Shown one piece after another: positions 1-50,282 of a stretch of DNA of 64,000 nucleotides; position 1 is the first letter of the stretch, and each line of letters starts with the position of its first letter. The translations under genes and the position numbers were made by a program. The notes beneath the pieces were generated by a model. That model was not told the DNA's origin, made no database searches, and saw only the letters and a program-made list of their open reading frames with translations. Source of the DNA: Amoebidium appalachense (taxonomy: Eukaryota > Ichthyosporea); the NCBI GenBank assembly GCA_963693365.1, contig CAVNZM010000003.1, positions 7,192,001 through 7,256,000 on the forward strand, written 5' to 3'.

Positions 1-510
1 CCCCCCCCCCCAAAAAAAAAAAACAAAAAACAAACAAACAAACAAACAACTAACGACGACGACAACAACATTAACAACAACAACAACAAAAAAAAAAAAA
101 ATAATCATTATGATAATACACAGGTGCGCATGTGTACGCTGGCCTACAGGCTGCAGCTTATGCACCAGTACTAGTCTCATGAATGCTTATTAAACCGGCG
201 AATGACGGGTGTTCCATATATTAACGTCGATACGTGTTCTTTAGTAATTAGATAGGTTGGCATATTTTTCCTAGTGCAGGCCCCTGCCGCAGGCTGCTCG
301 GTGAAGTCGACACGTACACCAATTACGATCGGAAGCCTCTCTCTGCATACATGTACACGTATGCTCAATCAATATATTGCAGGTACATGTGCTCGTATCG
401 TGTGTGCACACAAGGGCACACACCGTACTTGTGGCCGCGTAAACTCGGCTTCGTACAAGTGCGCCATGCGCACGTCTAGGGAGCGGCCAATAAAGTGCAA
501 TGATCACACG

Positions 511-552
<42 letters not shown>

Positions 553-651
553 GCACGCACGCACGTGTGACATGTACCTTGTACGTAACACCAACACACA
601 CAAGCGTGAAATGTATCTTTAATTGTACATACGGCAACACACACAGACACA

Positions 652-692
<41 letters not shown>

Positions 693-1407
693 ACACACAC
701 ACACACGTACACAATCGGATTTGCTGCATCTAGACTGGGCCTTAACAGGTCATCTATCTGGCCTTGCAACAATCATCCCATGCATGCGCAGACGTGGTGT
801 TTGCGTATAAGCTTCAGTCAACGTTACGTGCCAAGGCACGTGCACAGCTGCAGCTGCACTATCATAGTAGCTGTGCCTGTGCAAATACCCTTTGATCACT
901 CGATAACGTCGAGCTCCAGCCTGTAATAGGCTAACATTTATGCTGTGATAATCGTCAATAAAACTGTGCCCGATCAGACGCCAACACACATGTGCACGTG
1001 CGCAGCGTTACATGAATGGATTGTAGTTTTTTAACACTTCATATTTCTTGTATTGATATCACTGATATCACGTGTACATGTGGTCAGATCCCCATATCAC
1101 GTGTCACTGGTATGTGCACTTGGCGGGACCTGCCGGTGTTTGATTGGTTGCAGACATTCATGCATGAAAAAAGCTATTACTAGGTCTAACAGGTACTATT
1201 TGTCACACACACACATACTGTTTAGCAAAGTTCAGACCCACACAAGATTGTACGCTCTTATCAATCAAGTGCTGGCCCACAAGACCCACCACTCCTTATG
1301 CCTAATAGTTCCCATCACCTTTTCAGGCAAACACATTTTCATCATCTATACCTGTTACTAGCAAACTCTCGTATCCATTACCGAAAAAGGCTGTTAAAGC
1401 CATAATT
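1..1407. other. Left-edge spacer, no gene recognised
   Basis: This stretch begins with an A/C-rich CAA-type tract (1-105). It then holds ordinary unique sequence interrupted by (CA)n at about 514-548 and 651-690. The open frames here are mostly translations of the CA repeats. I see no exon with a recognisable protein family. It lies downstream of the minus-strand SIL1/Fes1-like gene, so it may include that gene's 3' end, but I find no clear AATAAA on the minus strand next to the stop codon. Confidence 0.6.
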
Positions 1408-7656
<6,249 letters not shown>

Positions 7657-7812
7657 AATGCTGGTTGAAAAGGGAAGAGGTGTGAAAACAAAGACAATGA
7701 AACGAAGTGTTGAGACGACGCTGCAGGGAGAAAAGTCAGAAGTAAGATAAATATCTATATAACTAGGGGAATTGAGCTCGAGGCGGCTTTCGTCTGTTTC
7801 CAGAGGGCCGTG

Positions 7813-7841
7813 CTTTATATAGTTGTGGGCATGTGACGTCA
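7813..7841 (-). promoter_or_regulatory. TATA box and CRE of the SIL1/Fes1-like gene
   Basis: On the minus strand TATATAAAG (7821-7813) follows a perfect palindromic CRE, TGACGTCA (7841-7834). A TATA here predicts transcription from about 7785, so the ATG at 7656 would be the first one in the transcript. The in-frame ATG at 7842 would lie upstream of the start site. Confidence 0.55.
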
Positions 7842-12603
<4,762 letters not shown>

Positions 12604-12606
12604 GTG

Positions 12607-12612
12607 AATAAA
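12607..12612 (+). terminator. RPL10 poly(A) signal
   Basis: AATAAA begins only three bases after the TAG stop of RPL10, implying a 3' UTR of perhaps 20-30 nt. No other AATAAA is seen close downstream. Confidence 0.65.
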
Positions 12613-14288
12613 GTGTGGCTGGCCCAACAGGCTGCCTGACACAGGAGAGACGCTGTGTGCACTGCTTGGGATACGACTGTGTGTGTGTTAAGGGGGGGGG
12701 GGGGGGGGGGGGTAACCTTGTGTGGAAGGGGGGAGGGGCGTTTTTTGCAGCAGGGGAGGGGGATAACTGTTGTGTTGTCGGGGCATAGCCCGGGGGTCAA
12801 GGGGGGCAAGACTGGAGATTCAACAGACTGCGCCCTGCTACCTTTGAAAGTAGTTTTATACAAAGGGTCTAGGGTAACGTGCCTGTCCAAATTATAGAGA
12901 TAATGATGTTGATCGGTTGAGGGCACAGTCAGTGCGTAGCTACACAGCGCCGTCTCTCAGCACCCACGCACCGTGCGAGTCTATTTACAAGACTCATCCA
13001 CTTTGTTTTGTGTCACACTGACGTCGTCACGGCGAAGCCGATATCGAGATCTGTGGGCCGCGATTGTGTCGCGCGTGATTGCATCCTTACGTCTGATTGG
13101 CTGAGACCGTTTCCACCCGTTGCTGGCCGCACTCAAAAATGCATCGATGACTCAAAACACAAAATTGCACATTTGAAGTTGCAGTTTGCATACGTCTACC
13201 TACTCTACTTGTTTACTTTGCCAACAGGATACAAGTGAGCCCAAGATTCGCCAAAAGAGGCCCTCATGTTACTACACTAATATAGTAGAAAGACTAGGTG
13301 TGCTTGTGCAACTGTGAGTTAGTCATTTATAATACTAGGCGGCACCAAATTTGCAGTTACCAAATTGCTTGTCAAAGGATCCCACTTGAGAGCGAGGTGT
13401 GTCGTGCTGCATTGGCGCGAGATCTTTGGTTGATCAGTGTGCCCACTAGCACCATCTGTTATATAAATATACGTAACTTGAGCGCTGGTTGCATGCGCCG
13501 TTGGCGCCTGTAAGAAGGTGAGTGTCTATGCGGTGTGTGACACTGCAGCCGGCAGGCGTAGAATGTGGCCATTGCAAAGTGCTGGGTTTTGGCTACGACA
13601 TCCTCCCTTGCCAATAACGTGACGACTTCCATGTTTGTGTTGGTTGAGCTCTATAGGCAGGCACACCTGCGTACACAAGCCACTGGGTGTCAATAAGAAG
13701 AGCAAAGGTTATACCAGCACACAAAGGCACTGGCGTGCAGGCAGATACAACTTCACTGACTGGTGCTTCCTTTGCCAACACACTCTAACGAGCACACACA
13801 CACACGTTGACACACGCATACACGAGCACCCTACGAGTCACGCACACACACACGCACACAATTACACAATACACACTCACAACACACACACATACGAAAA
13901 CATACACACGGCATGCATGTGCATGCGTTCCATATGCCCCTCCTCTCTCCCCACATACATACATATACACACACCTGTACACAAACCGTTCCACATTAAC
14001 ACATGCTTGGGGATACTCACCTGCCCAAACAACTACATGCACATGCCATCCGCTCATGTACACGTACACAACACAAACCCTCACAGGTGCACGCCGCGCA
14101 TGCACACACACACGCTGCCCACACAAATGAGACACACTTTAATAACACACAACGCACACACCAACATATACGCACTACACACACACAACACACACACACA
14201 CACAAAGCACACGCACGCACACACAGACACACACATATACACACACACACAACACGTGCACACACAATACACACACAGCACGCACACC

Positions 14289-14371
<83 letters not shown>

Positions 14372-14422
14372 ACTCACACACTCACACACTCACACACTCA
14401 CATACACACATACACAGGCACC
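12613..14422. other. Spacer between RPL10 and LMBRD2
   Basis: Unique sequence up to about 13780 includes an inverted CCAAT box (GATTGGCTGAG, about 13094), a possible promoter element for LMBRD2. From 13790 to 14416 it is almost pure CA-type repeat ending ACACAG just before the LMBRD2 start codon, so an untranslated first exon may be spliced here. No coding exon is recognised. Confidence 0.45.
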
Positions 14423-28648
<14,226 letters not shown>

Positions 28649-29663
28649 GCTAGTTTTAAAATTTAACACCAGCCTATTGGCTAGATATCAGCTCCACCGC
28701 TTTGTGATTGGCTGTATGCCAGTGTGATCTGCAGCCAATGACCGACCGGGATTTGTACATATAGTCGAGGCATGGCTGGGCCAGGCCGGGTGATGAATAC
28801 TGCCTGCTGGTTGGGCAAAAAAGGAGGGGGGGGGGGGTCTATTCTTATGCAATTCTCGATACCTAAACGTGCGAGCTAAACAGTAAAGTAAAACACACTG
28901 GTGTTTACGCCAGAAATCAGAGGTGTGTCCATGGTGTGACCGGGCTCCCTTCCTTCCGTTTCATGTTTTATCGATGACACCAATGCGGCAATATCATATG
29001 GATGGCTGCTTGGCTATGGCCCCAACTGCAAAGGGGAGATTGTTTGCCTGCTGAATGTGCTCTCTGCTCCACCCAGACTTGTGTGTATACGTACGTGTGT
29101 TGTCATCCCCCTCCATCCGTATTATGATAAGACACAAATTGCAAGAAGCACGTAAATTGAGCTGAATCCTTTTCGCTTACCACTTGGCGGTGGTGCACGT
29201 GGTGGCCGATTAGGGGGGGGAGGGGGAGGGGGATTTACTGTTGGGACCCGCGGATCCGTATGGTGCCACACGTGCGCGTGTGTGTGTGTCTGCGCGTGTG
29301 GCGGGTTGTGCATGCGCGCTATAGGGCGTACGCACGTGATATGGGCGTGCATGTGTGCGATGCCAGTACACGTGTGTGTGTCGACGGTTGTTGTGTGAAA
29401 ATATGTGTGTGTGAATGAGTGTATGTGTTTGCGTGCGTGCGTGTTTCATGCATGTGTGCATGCGTACGTGTGTCGCAGTATGCATGTGTGCACGCGTGTG
29501 TGTGACACTGTGTGCCTGCACGTGTGCCCGTGTACGTGTGTGCATGTGTATTTGGCCATAGCTATGTGTGGTGTCCCTGAGAATGCGTGTACGTGAAGCA
29601 CCGTTAATGCGCACCGTGACGGCCGTCACCAATTGGGGAAGGGGCCAGCGGCGGAGCCTCGCG

Positions 29664-29710
<47 letters not shown>

Positions 29711-29966
29711 CACTGCCGGGGGAAGGGGAGGGGAGGCGGGGGGAGGATTTGGGACCGAGGGTGGGGAGGGGGAGGGGGGTTGGGGGGAAGAAGAGGAGCA
29801 GTCTGGCTATGGGCTGAGGAGAGCTCTTTCGACAGGTGTGCAGCCTGAGGCAGGGCAAATATTATGCCAGAAGTCTGGGAAACGTGTTGAGAACTTTTGA
29901 GATATCAATGGGTGTGCTCAAGCGTGGGTTGTGCAAGCAAGGGGGTCCATAACCCAGGGGCGCCCT

Positions 29967-30007
<41 letters not shown>

Positions 30008-30943
30008 CCCCTCCCCCCCCTCTTTCCCATTAACCTCCAGGGGTGTGCAGTAGATGGGCTGCAAAGATTTCTACAACCCCACCCCCCCCCCCGGGCGGGG
30101 AGTCCTGCTTCCTCCCCATCGCGAAGGACTGGTGGCAGAGGCATGTACATGTACTTCTGGGGGTCACCGTGGGGTATTAATCACAATAGGACGGTCGATC
30201 GAGCCGGAAGCATATTGCAGAACCATTTTGCGCAAACACCTACCATATATGGTAACATAGACCCCAAACCCAGCCCAGCCCAAACATCTGACGGGCTGAG
30301 CTTCCCGGCCCTGCCAGGCCGAAAACTTCAGGACCCCCCCCCCCCCACCCCCATCTTTTCCTTTCCAATTTCTTGCTCTGTGATTGGCTATGGCACATGG
30401 AGAAAAAGTCTCTGATTGGTCAGCACTTTATCGAGGCATGGGCCCAGCCCAGCCACAACAAACAGTTATCAAGCAGTCAACAGGGTGCTATAAACGATTT
30501 AGTACATAGGACCACATGTCACTATGATATTAGCAGCTATGCAATTAATGGAAATGCATGTGGCACGTGCACATTGTCGTCAAATTTACTTTATCGAACC
30601 ATTGCGCAAGGTAAAAAGAACAACTGCTGTGGGCATACATGCATAAACAGGGGTTTAGATTTTTAAACAGACATGGAAAGAAAAATATACAAGATGGCGG
30701 ATGATAGTTGGGCTTGTATACATGTGCTATATACAAACAGTAAGGAATTTGTATAGAAGTCATGTCTGCAACTTAAAACCGGAGCCAATAAACACTCTCG
30801 CATAAATACATTGAAACAATTCCGCCCTCGCACTTGCCGTTTTCCTTCGCGCAGAAACCAAAAAATGGCAGGAACAACCAGTAAAAAGATTCCCCCCCAC
30901 GCCCCCCCCCCCCCTTCCCCCCCCCCCCTCTCCCCCCCCTTCC

Positions 30944-30994
<51 letters not shown>

Positions 30995-31134
30995 CAGCCG
31001 CCCTTCATCCCTATTGTTCAAAGGAACAGAACACTATGCATTCCCAGATTCCAACGCTAAAAGCAAACCAAAAAAAAGGCGAAAAACACAAAAATTAAAA
31101 CCCACAGGCACCCACCACGTGACCACCACATGTG
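28649..31134. other. Convergent spacer, no gene recognised
   Basis: This lies between the 3' ends of LMBRD2 and the minus-strand unknown gene. It contains CCAAT-type boxes (about 28675, 28708, 28735), a GT-rich alternating stretch (29270-29560), long G (29664-29709) and C (29968-30004, 30944-30992) homopolymers, and a palindromic CArG-like CCATATATGG at 30243-30252. Two further inverted CCAAT boxes (about 30383 and 30415) suggest a promoter, but no exon with similarity follows. Confidence 0.45.
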
Positions 31135-32985
31135 CTAATTTCTAGCCCCAGCAACACCAATCAGGGCGCAGTTGTGCCTCAGCAGTGCCTCTACATCACT
31201 CAGGTACACGTGGTCCTCCCCCCTCACATAGCTGTCCACCAGCCCAAACTGGTACGCAAACTGTACCTCAGCCCCCAGCCCACACTCCCTGGCCACCCTC
31301 TCGACCAGGCCCATCCTCATATCCTGCCTCTCCTCATCCCCATCCTGATTGATCGCCTCCACACCCAGCTCCCACTTCCTTCTTGCCTTCCTCATCCCCC
31401 TCATCGACTCAGCAAAGTGGCTCCTGAACATATCATTGAGGTCCTGCACCATGAACACACATGGACGTCCCTGTGTGCTCTTCTCACTGTGCGGCAGGCA
31501 CGCAAATGCCTGCAACTTCTCGAACTTTCCAAAGCGGTGATGGCGCAATACACCCACCCTTGCCACATCAGCCGCCGTGGGGGGGTGCAGGCCGATAGGT
31601 TCACTCAGCACACAGCCATCACACAGCTCAAACGTGCCAAAGGGGAAGGCGGGGGGTGTGTGTCCGGGTGCAGGGGGAATCAAGAGGTGCTTGGAGGTGG
31701 GCACAAACCGCACAGCCCTAGGCCCCATGGGCTGTAGCTTCCAACACCTTGCACACACGCCCTTATTGCTGGTCTGGGCCTCCACCTGCTCCCTCACAGC
31801 AACGAGGGGTATGGAGCCACCAAGCACAGAAACAACTAGGGTGTGCTCCGTGGCCTGAGAGTGGTCTCTGGGCAGGCTGTGTGAGGGGGGTTGGAGGGGC
31901 GGCACTGGATATACGTCGAATATCTCCCAAGCCACATCGTCCAAAAACGAGTCGTCGCATCCGCGCACATAGCGATAGCTGAGGGGGTGTTTGTGTGTAT
32001 GTTCCTCAGTGCACTCAAACGCCACACTGACCACGGCAAAGAGACCTCTGACCTCCGCCAGCCGCAATGTTTCTTCGTCCTTCATCCAGCACGGGTTGAG
32101 ATGTGTGCGCCGAATAATTTCAACCTCCCTCCGAGCCATCTGTTTTTCGATGTTGAGTGGATAGTGGGAATAATGTTTGCTCACAAACAGGATGATGTCT
32201 CGCTCGAGCACAGCATGGCGTGAAGGCCGTGTGCAAAAATCCGTGCGGCGGACAACAAACCTTGTGATATCTGCTATGCCTGTGTGTGCAAGGGTGCTGG
32301 GCAGGCAGTAGCGTCTGCATGTTTCCTCCCCCAGCCCATCCTTACTCGCACGCACATATGTGAGGCGCTGGTCGCAGTTGGCGCACACAAACAGCATCTT
32401 CTGGGGGCCCACACCCGCCACCCACTGAACAGGCACGCCGTTAAAGCTTGTGCCCTCCCCGTTGTGCTGGTCATTCAGCACGATCTGCACGCCGTTCCCC
32501 GTTTCAGGATAACATGTTTCCACCTTGCACAGCGCACACACAACAAAGCTCACGAGGTAGCGGATAGCGCCTGCACGTGCACTCGCGAGGATCTCCTTTG
32601 CAGCAGTCCGTTGCTCCTTTGCTGTGTGCTTGCTGTGTGCCTCTGAGAGGTCTGTCTGGGCCTGCAACAGGCGGCTAGCCGTGTTGTGGGGCAGGTAGTG
32701 AACAAGTGCGGTGGTGATGAAAGGGAGGGAGTGGTGGAGGGCAACGTGACGGGAGGTGGGTGTGAGGCGACGCAGACAGCGCAGGAAACGAAGAAACTCC
32801 TGGGGGGTGTCCGTGCGTGCCGACAGGGACATAAGGTGCACGTACAGGTCACGGGGCAGGTCCTGGCCATGCTGCACGTGTGTGCGTTTGTGTGCGCTGT
32901 CATGTTCGTCGACGGAAAAGAAAGAATCGCCCGTGTGTGAGCCTGGGTTGAGGTGTTCGTCATTAGAATAGGCCTGCACTTGCAT
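31135..32985 (-). CDS. Intronless unknown protein with two CxxC pairs
   Basis: A single 616-codon frame without introns, and I do not recognise the family. Four Cys pairs are visible: CALC (150-153), CANC (201-204), CARC (411-414) and CDGC (455-458). They could form two zinc ribbons, one per half. Residues 47-100 look helical and Leu-rich (LYVHLMSLSA, FLRFLRCLRRL). A basic segment lies near residues 530-545. There is no signal peptide or membrane span. Codon use is GC-rich like the neighbouring exons, and the complementary strand has only short frames, supporting real coding. It is divergent with the membrane-protein gene to its right. Lack of introns in an intron-heavy region could mean retroposition or transfer. 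Function is unknown. Confidence 0.8.
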   Translation of the reverse strand: MQVQAYSNDEHLNPGSHTGDSFFSVDEHDSAHKRTHVQHGQDLPRDLYVHLMSLSARTDTPQEFLRFLRCLRRLTPTSRHVALHHSLPFITTALVHYLPHNTASRLLQAQTDLSEAHSKHTAKEQRTAAKEILASARAGAIRYLVSFVVCALCKVETCYPETGNGVQIVLNDQHNGEGTSFNGVPVQWVAGVGPQKMLFVCANCDQRLTYVRASKDGLGEETCRRYCLPSTLAHTGIADITRFVVRRTDFCTRPSRHAVLERDIILFVSKHYSHYPLNIEKQMARREVEIIRRTHLNPCWMKDEETLRLAEVRGLFAVVSVAFECTEEHTHKHPLSYRYVRGCDDSFLDDVAWEIFDVYPVPPLQPPSHSLPRDHSQATEHTLVVSVLGGSIPLVAVREQVEAQTSNKGVCARCWKLQPMGPRAVRFVPTSKHLLIPPAPGHTPPAFPFGTFELCDGCVLSEPIGLHPPTAADVARVGVLRHHRFGKFEKLQAFACLPHSEKSTQGRPCVFMVQDLNDMFRSHFAESMRGMRKARRKWELGVEAINQDGDEERQDMRMGLVERVARECGLGAEVQFAYQFGLVDSYVRGEDHVYLSDVEALLRHNCALIGVAGARN

Positions 32986-34232
32986 GTTTGCGTGTACTAA
33001 GTCCCTCCTAAAAAAAGTTGTGTGTCTAAATCTGGGTATCCTAGTGTCATATACTAAGAGTATACGCTCTCAGCTTCTACAGTGTTTCTATTAGCTAGTG
33101 GAAGGTCCTTTCTACCCACGTGTACATGTATATTGACCAGTTTGCGAGCCAAACGTCGACGTTGTGGGGGCCCTGGGCCACATATTTGTAACAAACACTC
33201 TTGTGACGTCACAAGTGGGCGAATGCCATTGGTTGCCTTATGAGCCGCAGCTGTTGATTGGCTAATTCGAGAGAAGATAACCATATATGGGAGACCCGCC
33301 ACGCGAGCCTCTTCCACACGCCGAGGGTACACTTGCATAATTGTGGCCCGTGCAGTGTGTAACCGAAGAAAAGACACGTGCAGACGTGGAAGGATGCCTG
33401 CGCCGCGCGCAGTGACACGCTCCCTGCAGCTACCTGGGTGTCACTGGGCATTATATGAACACCCTAGATGCCCCTCGAGCTTGCTAGCATGGAACTTCAG
33501 AGTTAGGGACGTCGATGATGGTCTCGGCACCCGCGCACAACACACAAACACACACACAAACACACACGTGCACACACACACACGCACGCACACACATACA
33601 CACACATGCGCATGCACCCACGCGCGCACGCACCTTACAGTGCTAACCGTATTGGCCTCTGTGCTTAATCGTATTTTGGTTCAATACGATTTGTAAGGCA
33701 AACCCAGCCACGGTGACAGCTGGCTGCACTGCGGCCTGGGACCGGGAAAAGTTATTTCACCTTGTAAACGAGGCAAATCACCCTACCTTCAAGCAAAAGC
33801 AAAATTATGATACGTAGATTTGTGGGATAGATTTCTTTATTATTACATATCATATTACATGTTTAGCTGATTCTACATCCAAAAGGCACATGTGAGCATA
33901 GCCACTGCACATGGAATTGGTATGTTGCTGCGTTCCATCGGGTTCTGTCTGTCCAGCTGGGATGACGAGACGTCAGTGTCAGTTGGGGTGAAAGCACAAA
34001 GCGTGAGGTCACGGCGTGCACAGGCTACGGTGTAGACCCTACAATAATATTTACACCAAAAACAGATTTGACCACTATATACCTCAGTATCAGTTCTGGG
34101 CCAGTGATATTACACACCTCAGCGTGCACACAGTGCCTCAGCACAACACCGCACTGCAGGACTTGGCCAATTATGGTCAGTTCTAGAACAGCTGGGCCTC
34201 TACATACAACACACAGGTCATAAGCAGAACAC
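32986..34232. promoter_or_regulatory. Divergent spacer with CArG and CCAAT boxes
   Basis: A perfect CArG sequence CCATATATGG lies at 33281-33290 next to an inverted CCAAT box (GATTGGCTAAT, about 33256). A CA-rich stretch runs from 33538 to 33610. The rest is unique sequence with no recognisable exon. It separates two divergently oriented genes and probably holds both promoters. Confidence 0.45.
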
Positions 34233-35731
34233 TTGCACCTATGTTTCACAACACCTGTTTTGCCATTTAACCCCCAAAGGTGCTGGGGTTCCTTATTGCC
34301 CGCGGCACCACAAGGTGAAAGAACATGCACGCCCACCACAGCCCCACCCTCCCACGTGGAAGCACCCTCCTCCGGTGGGGACAACCACGTCAAGCCCAGC
34401 AACAAGGTAAAGACCAGTGCCACCTACCCACCCGACAACCAGTGCGTTGACATTGGCGATGTGCTCAGTAGCTTCGAGTTGGTGTCCGCTGGAGACTGTG
34501 CCCAGCAAGGCAAAGGCATGGATCAAGACCCCACAACCCCTATGCCTGGCACAGTGACTAAGCACGTGCCTCTGTTAGAGGACGGCAGGGTGGACTGGCC
34601 CGTACCGACCACAAGTGGCACGGAGAATGGAACGAAAAAGCGGCTATGGAAGGCCCTGGGCGTGGTGGTGGCTGTGCTCGTGGTGTACGTCACACTGGCA
34701 TATGTGGCCACCGTGGGCACACCAGCCATTATCAGCACAGAGGTGGATGTGCTGTGTGCAAACAGGAGAGAGTCAGACGCATCGGCAGCACTTGGGTGGA
34801 TGTGTTGTGGCCTGGGCGTGTTATGTTTTCTGTGTGTTCCCATCGGCACAGTTGTTAAACCCTTTCCCACCTGCCTTCAAGTGGACGCCTGCCTGTGTGG
34901 CAGTTTACGCTTACATCTATCGGGTTTGGACTTGCGTTTGCCGAAATGGCGTACTTCTTCCTTGATGAATGGACGGGTGGGCTCTATCCCGTTTACGACT
35001 ACGCAGGCCTTCGTCCGCGCAGCCCACTCCGCATGTTGATACAGCTGGCACCTGGCTGCCCGGTGACGGCCCTTACCGTGGTGCCCATCACGAGTCTTCT
35101 ACTGCGGTTTGTGGTCATCTACTTTGGCCGGCCACGCCTTTGCCCGCCCGGGTGGGTGTCCCAGCTCGAGGTCGACGCCATACGCACGTGGGCCAACACG
35201 GCCCCATACGTCTACCTGGCCGTGGGCATCCTGCCGGGGTTGGTGCTGTTTGCCATGTTCAGCTACACGGACTACATGATAGGCGAGATACCAGAGCGTG
35301 AGCTGAGCGCTGCCTGGTCGCTGCACATCAAGATACCTGCGGCTGCAAAATGGTACCGCAGCATAGTGCTGGCGGTGGACCTGATGTCCGTTGTGGGCTG
35401 TCTGTTTCTCATCAGGCGGGCGCTGAGCAAAAACGACCTTGACCAGACCAGAATCCTCATTACTGCCTCCGTCCTGCTGGCGCTGGGCCATTTCTACTAC
35501 TGGTTCTTTCGCGAAAAAGTGATGATCACACTGTGGGCCAAGGTGGTGATGCTACTACTGGCATTGCTGCAAGGCTTGATCTTAAGGTATTACTACTTCA
35601 CCGTGGTTCGAATTATGCAAAGGCACGACAAGAAGCGGTCTGGGAGGGGAGGCAATACTTGTGTGAGTGCGGCCGAAATGGCTCCTGGTACAGGGCCACG
35701 AAGCAGCCACGACGCAGACGGTGACGAATGA
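34233..35731 (+). CDS. Unknown multi-pass membrane protein, frame break
   Basis: The first part is open in one frame from 34233 to about 34890 and the second in another frame from about 34880 to 35731. Together they would make a protein of roughly 490 residues with about eight membrane spans: WKALGVVVAVLVVYVTLAYV, WMCCGLGVLCFLCVPIG, then FTLTSIGFGLAFAEMAYFF, ALTVVPITSLLLRFVVIYF, YVYLAVGILPGLVLFAMF, SIVLAVDLMSVVGCLFL, ILITASVLLALGHFYYWFF and VVMLLLALLQGLILRYYYF. The N-terminus is hydrophilic; the true start may be a later Met near 34518. The C-tail is basic then acidic. The frames must be joined by a short intron or a 1-nt indel between about 34815 and 34905. A fold of seven or eight spans suggests a receptor- or transporter-like protein, but I do not recognise a family. 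Confidence 0.6.
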
Positions 35732-36237
35732 TGCCTCGAAATGCTACGACTTAAATCATATTCCTAAATTTTTTTTTTTTTTGATTATGTTTTATCGTTT
35801 AACTTAGTGCCCAGACACACGCGTACTATCGATTTGGTGGTATATTTTGAGTTACGTATGTACATCTGTCTGTCTTACGTATGTCATCTGTCATTAGCTA
35901 TATAGCCAGGGGACACATAGCCATATAGTCACAAGTGCAACACACTAAACAACTTCTATCGCGCATTCCCTTCTCGCAGTAACTTAGTATTCTTGTGTAG
36001 AACACGACAGTTTTTTTTTATGCCGTGTTTTTAACCCGAAAAACCACATTTAGTATTTAGGAACATGTTCATGTGCAATCCACTAGCCGACAAGATCTAT
36101 CTTTTTTCCCCTGTACTTGCACTAGTGGTATATCCTTTATAAATCTTGAAAAACGAATACAAGTTCTTTTTAGAGGAAACACCCTGTGTAAACTTTTATT
36201 AACAGGCTAAGCAAATACATCAACATTCGCTAATTAA
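35732..36237. other. Convergent 3' spacer
   Basis: AT-rich unique sequence between the converging ends of the membrane-protein gene and RIOX1. It holds the minus-strand poly(A) signal of RIOX1 near its right end; nothing else is recognised. Confidence 0.6.
36195..36200 (-). terminator. RIOX1 poly(A) signal
   Basis: TTTATT on the plus strand is AATAAA on the minus strand, about 38 bases past the proposed stop codon of the last RIOX1 exon. This supports the 36238-36310 segment being the terminal exon. Confidence 0.6.
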
Positions 36238-49135
<12,898 letters not shown>

Positions 49136-49714
49136 GTTCCTTGTGTGTGTGCGAGCGGACTAGCCTATGAAGCAGTATGCATGCACTCTAATAGAAAGTA
49201 TAACCAAGTCACAGCATGTCACACACGCAAACATAACCTCTTCGGCTTTATAACACCTGCGTTTGTGTATCAAGTTTCACACATGTGGCCGGGGCTCTGG
49301 CCATGGAACACTGAACTGACTGAGGGAAGGGTAGTTAGTGATGCTACCGAAAATGACGGTTGTTACTAAAAATACTAAACTAAAATTAGAATTTTCGAAA
49401 ACCGGACACGAGTTGGAGTCATGTTGTTATGTTTTTGGGCTGGAACGAGGCCAGGTATGAGTGGCTATGTTCAAAATAGTGACATAGGTCCATAGGCTCA
49501 TTGTTCAGAAAACTGATAATATCTTCGGGACTGTTACATACACCCAGAACCCACACTATCATAAAGATCCAGGCAACACACCCCTCACAAGGAGGCACCG
49601 ACTACATAGAGTATTTAGTCCGGAAACATAAACTTGTTCTCCCCTGCACTCAGGTTGCCTAGGCTAGCACACAAGGAGAAAACTTAGTTGTGTGAATAGC
49701 TGCTTACCATCAAA
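49136..49714. promoter_or_regulatory. Divergent promoter region, RIOX1 and PEN-2
   Basis: Only 579 bp separate the two start codons, transcribed away from each other. The sequence is unique, moderately AT-rich and free of the microsatellites that surround it. I see no clear TATA box on either side. Confidence 0.55.
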
Positions 49715-50250
49715 ATGGCGCTGTCAAGAAATAGCATGGAGTTTAAGCTGGACACCTCGAAGAAAAATAAGTCCCCCCCCCTCCCCCCCCCCCCCCCTCT
49801 CTCCCCTCCCCCTCCCTTTTCCCTCTCTCCCTCCCCCTCTCCCCCCCGCTCCCCGCCCTCCCGCCTGCTGCTTCCCCCTCCCCTCTCCCCAGCTTCTACC
49901 CTGTGATACCGACACTGACAGGGACGTTGGCATAAAACAAGAGAGCAAAAATCAGCCATCCTGTTCGCCTAGTAGGGATATTGCAAGGCGCACCCAGGCA
50001 ACTCACTATCTCAACACACACGCAGAGCCTTGCGTGCACAAAACACCCAGTAGAAAATGCACCTGCCCCCTATACAAGCACCTCCATGCACATATATAGT
50101 GTAGTGTGTCAAGACTTCTCCTTCTTATCCGCCCTCCCCCCCCTGATTCATGGCACAGCACCCGCTTCGTATAGGTGGTGCTCACAAACCCCCCCTTCCC
50201 CTTCCCCCTCCTCCTCCCTCCCCCCCCCCCACCCCACCACCACCACCACC

Positions 50251-50282
<32 letters not shown>

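Noticed and set aside
34025-34423. 132-residue minus-strand frame
   Set aside because: Overlaps the plus-strand membrane-protein frame and its promoter side; no recognised similarity.
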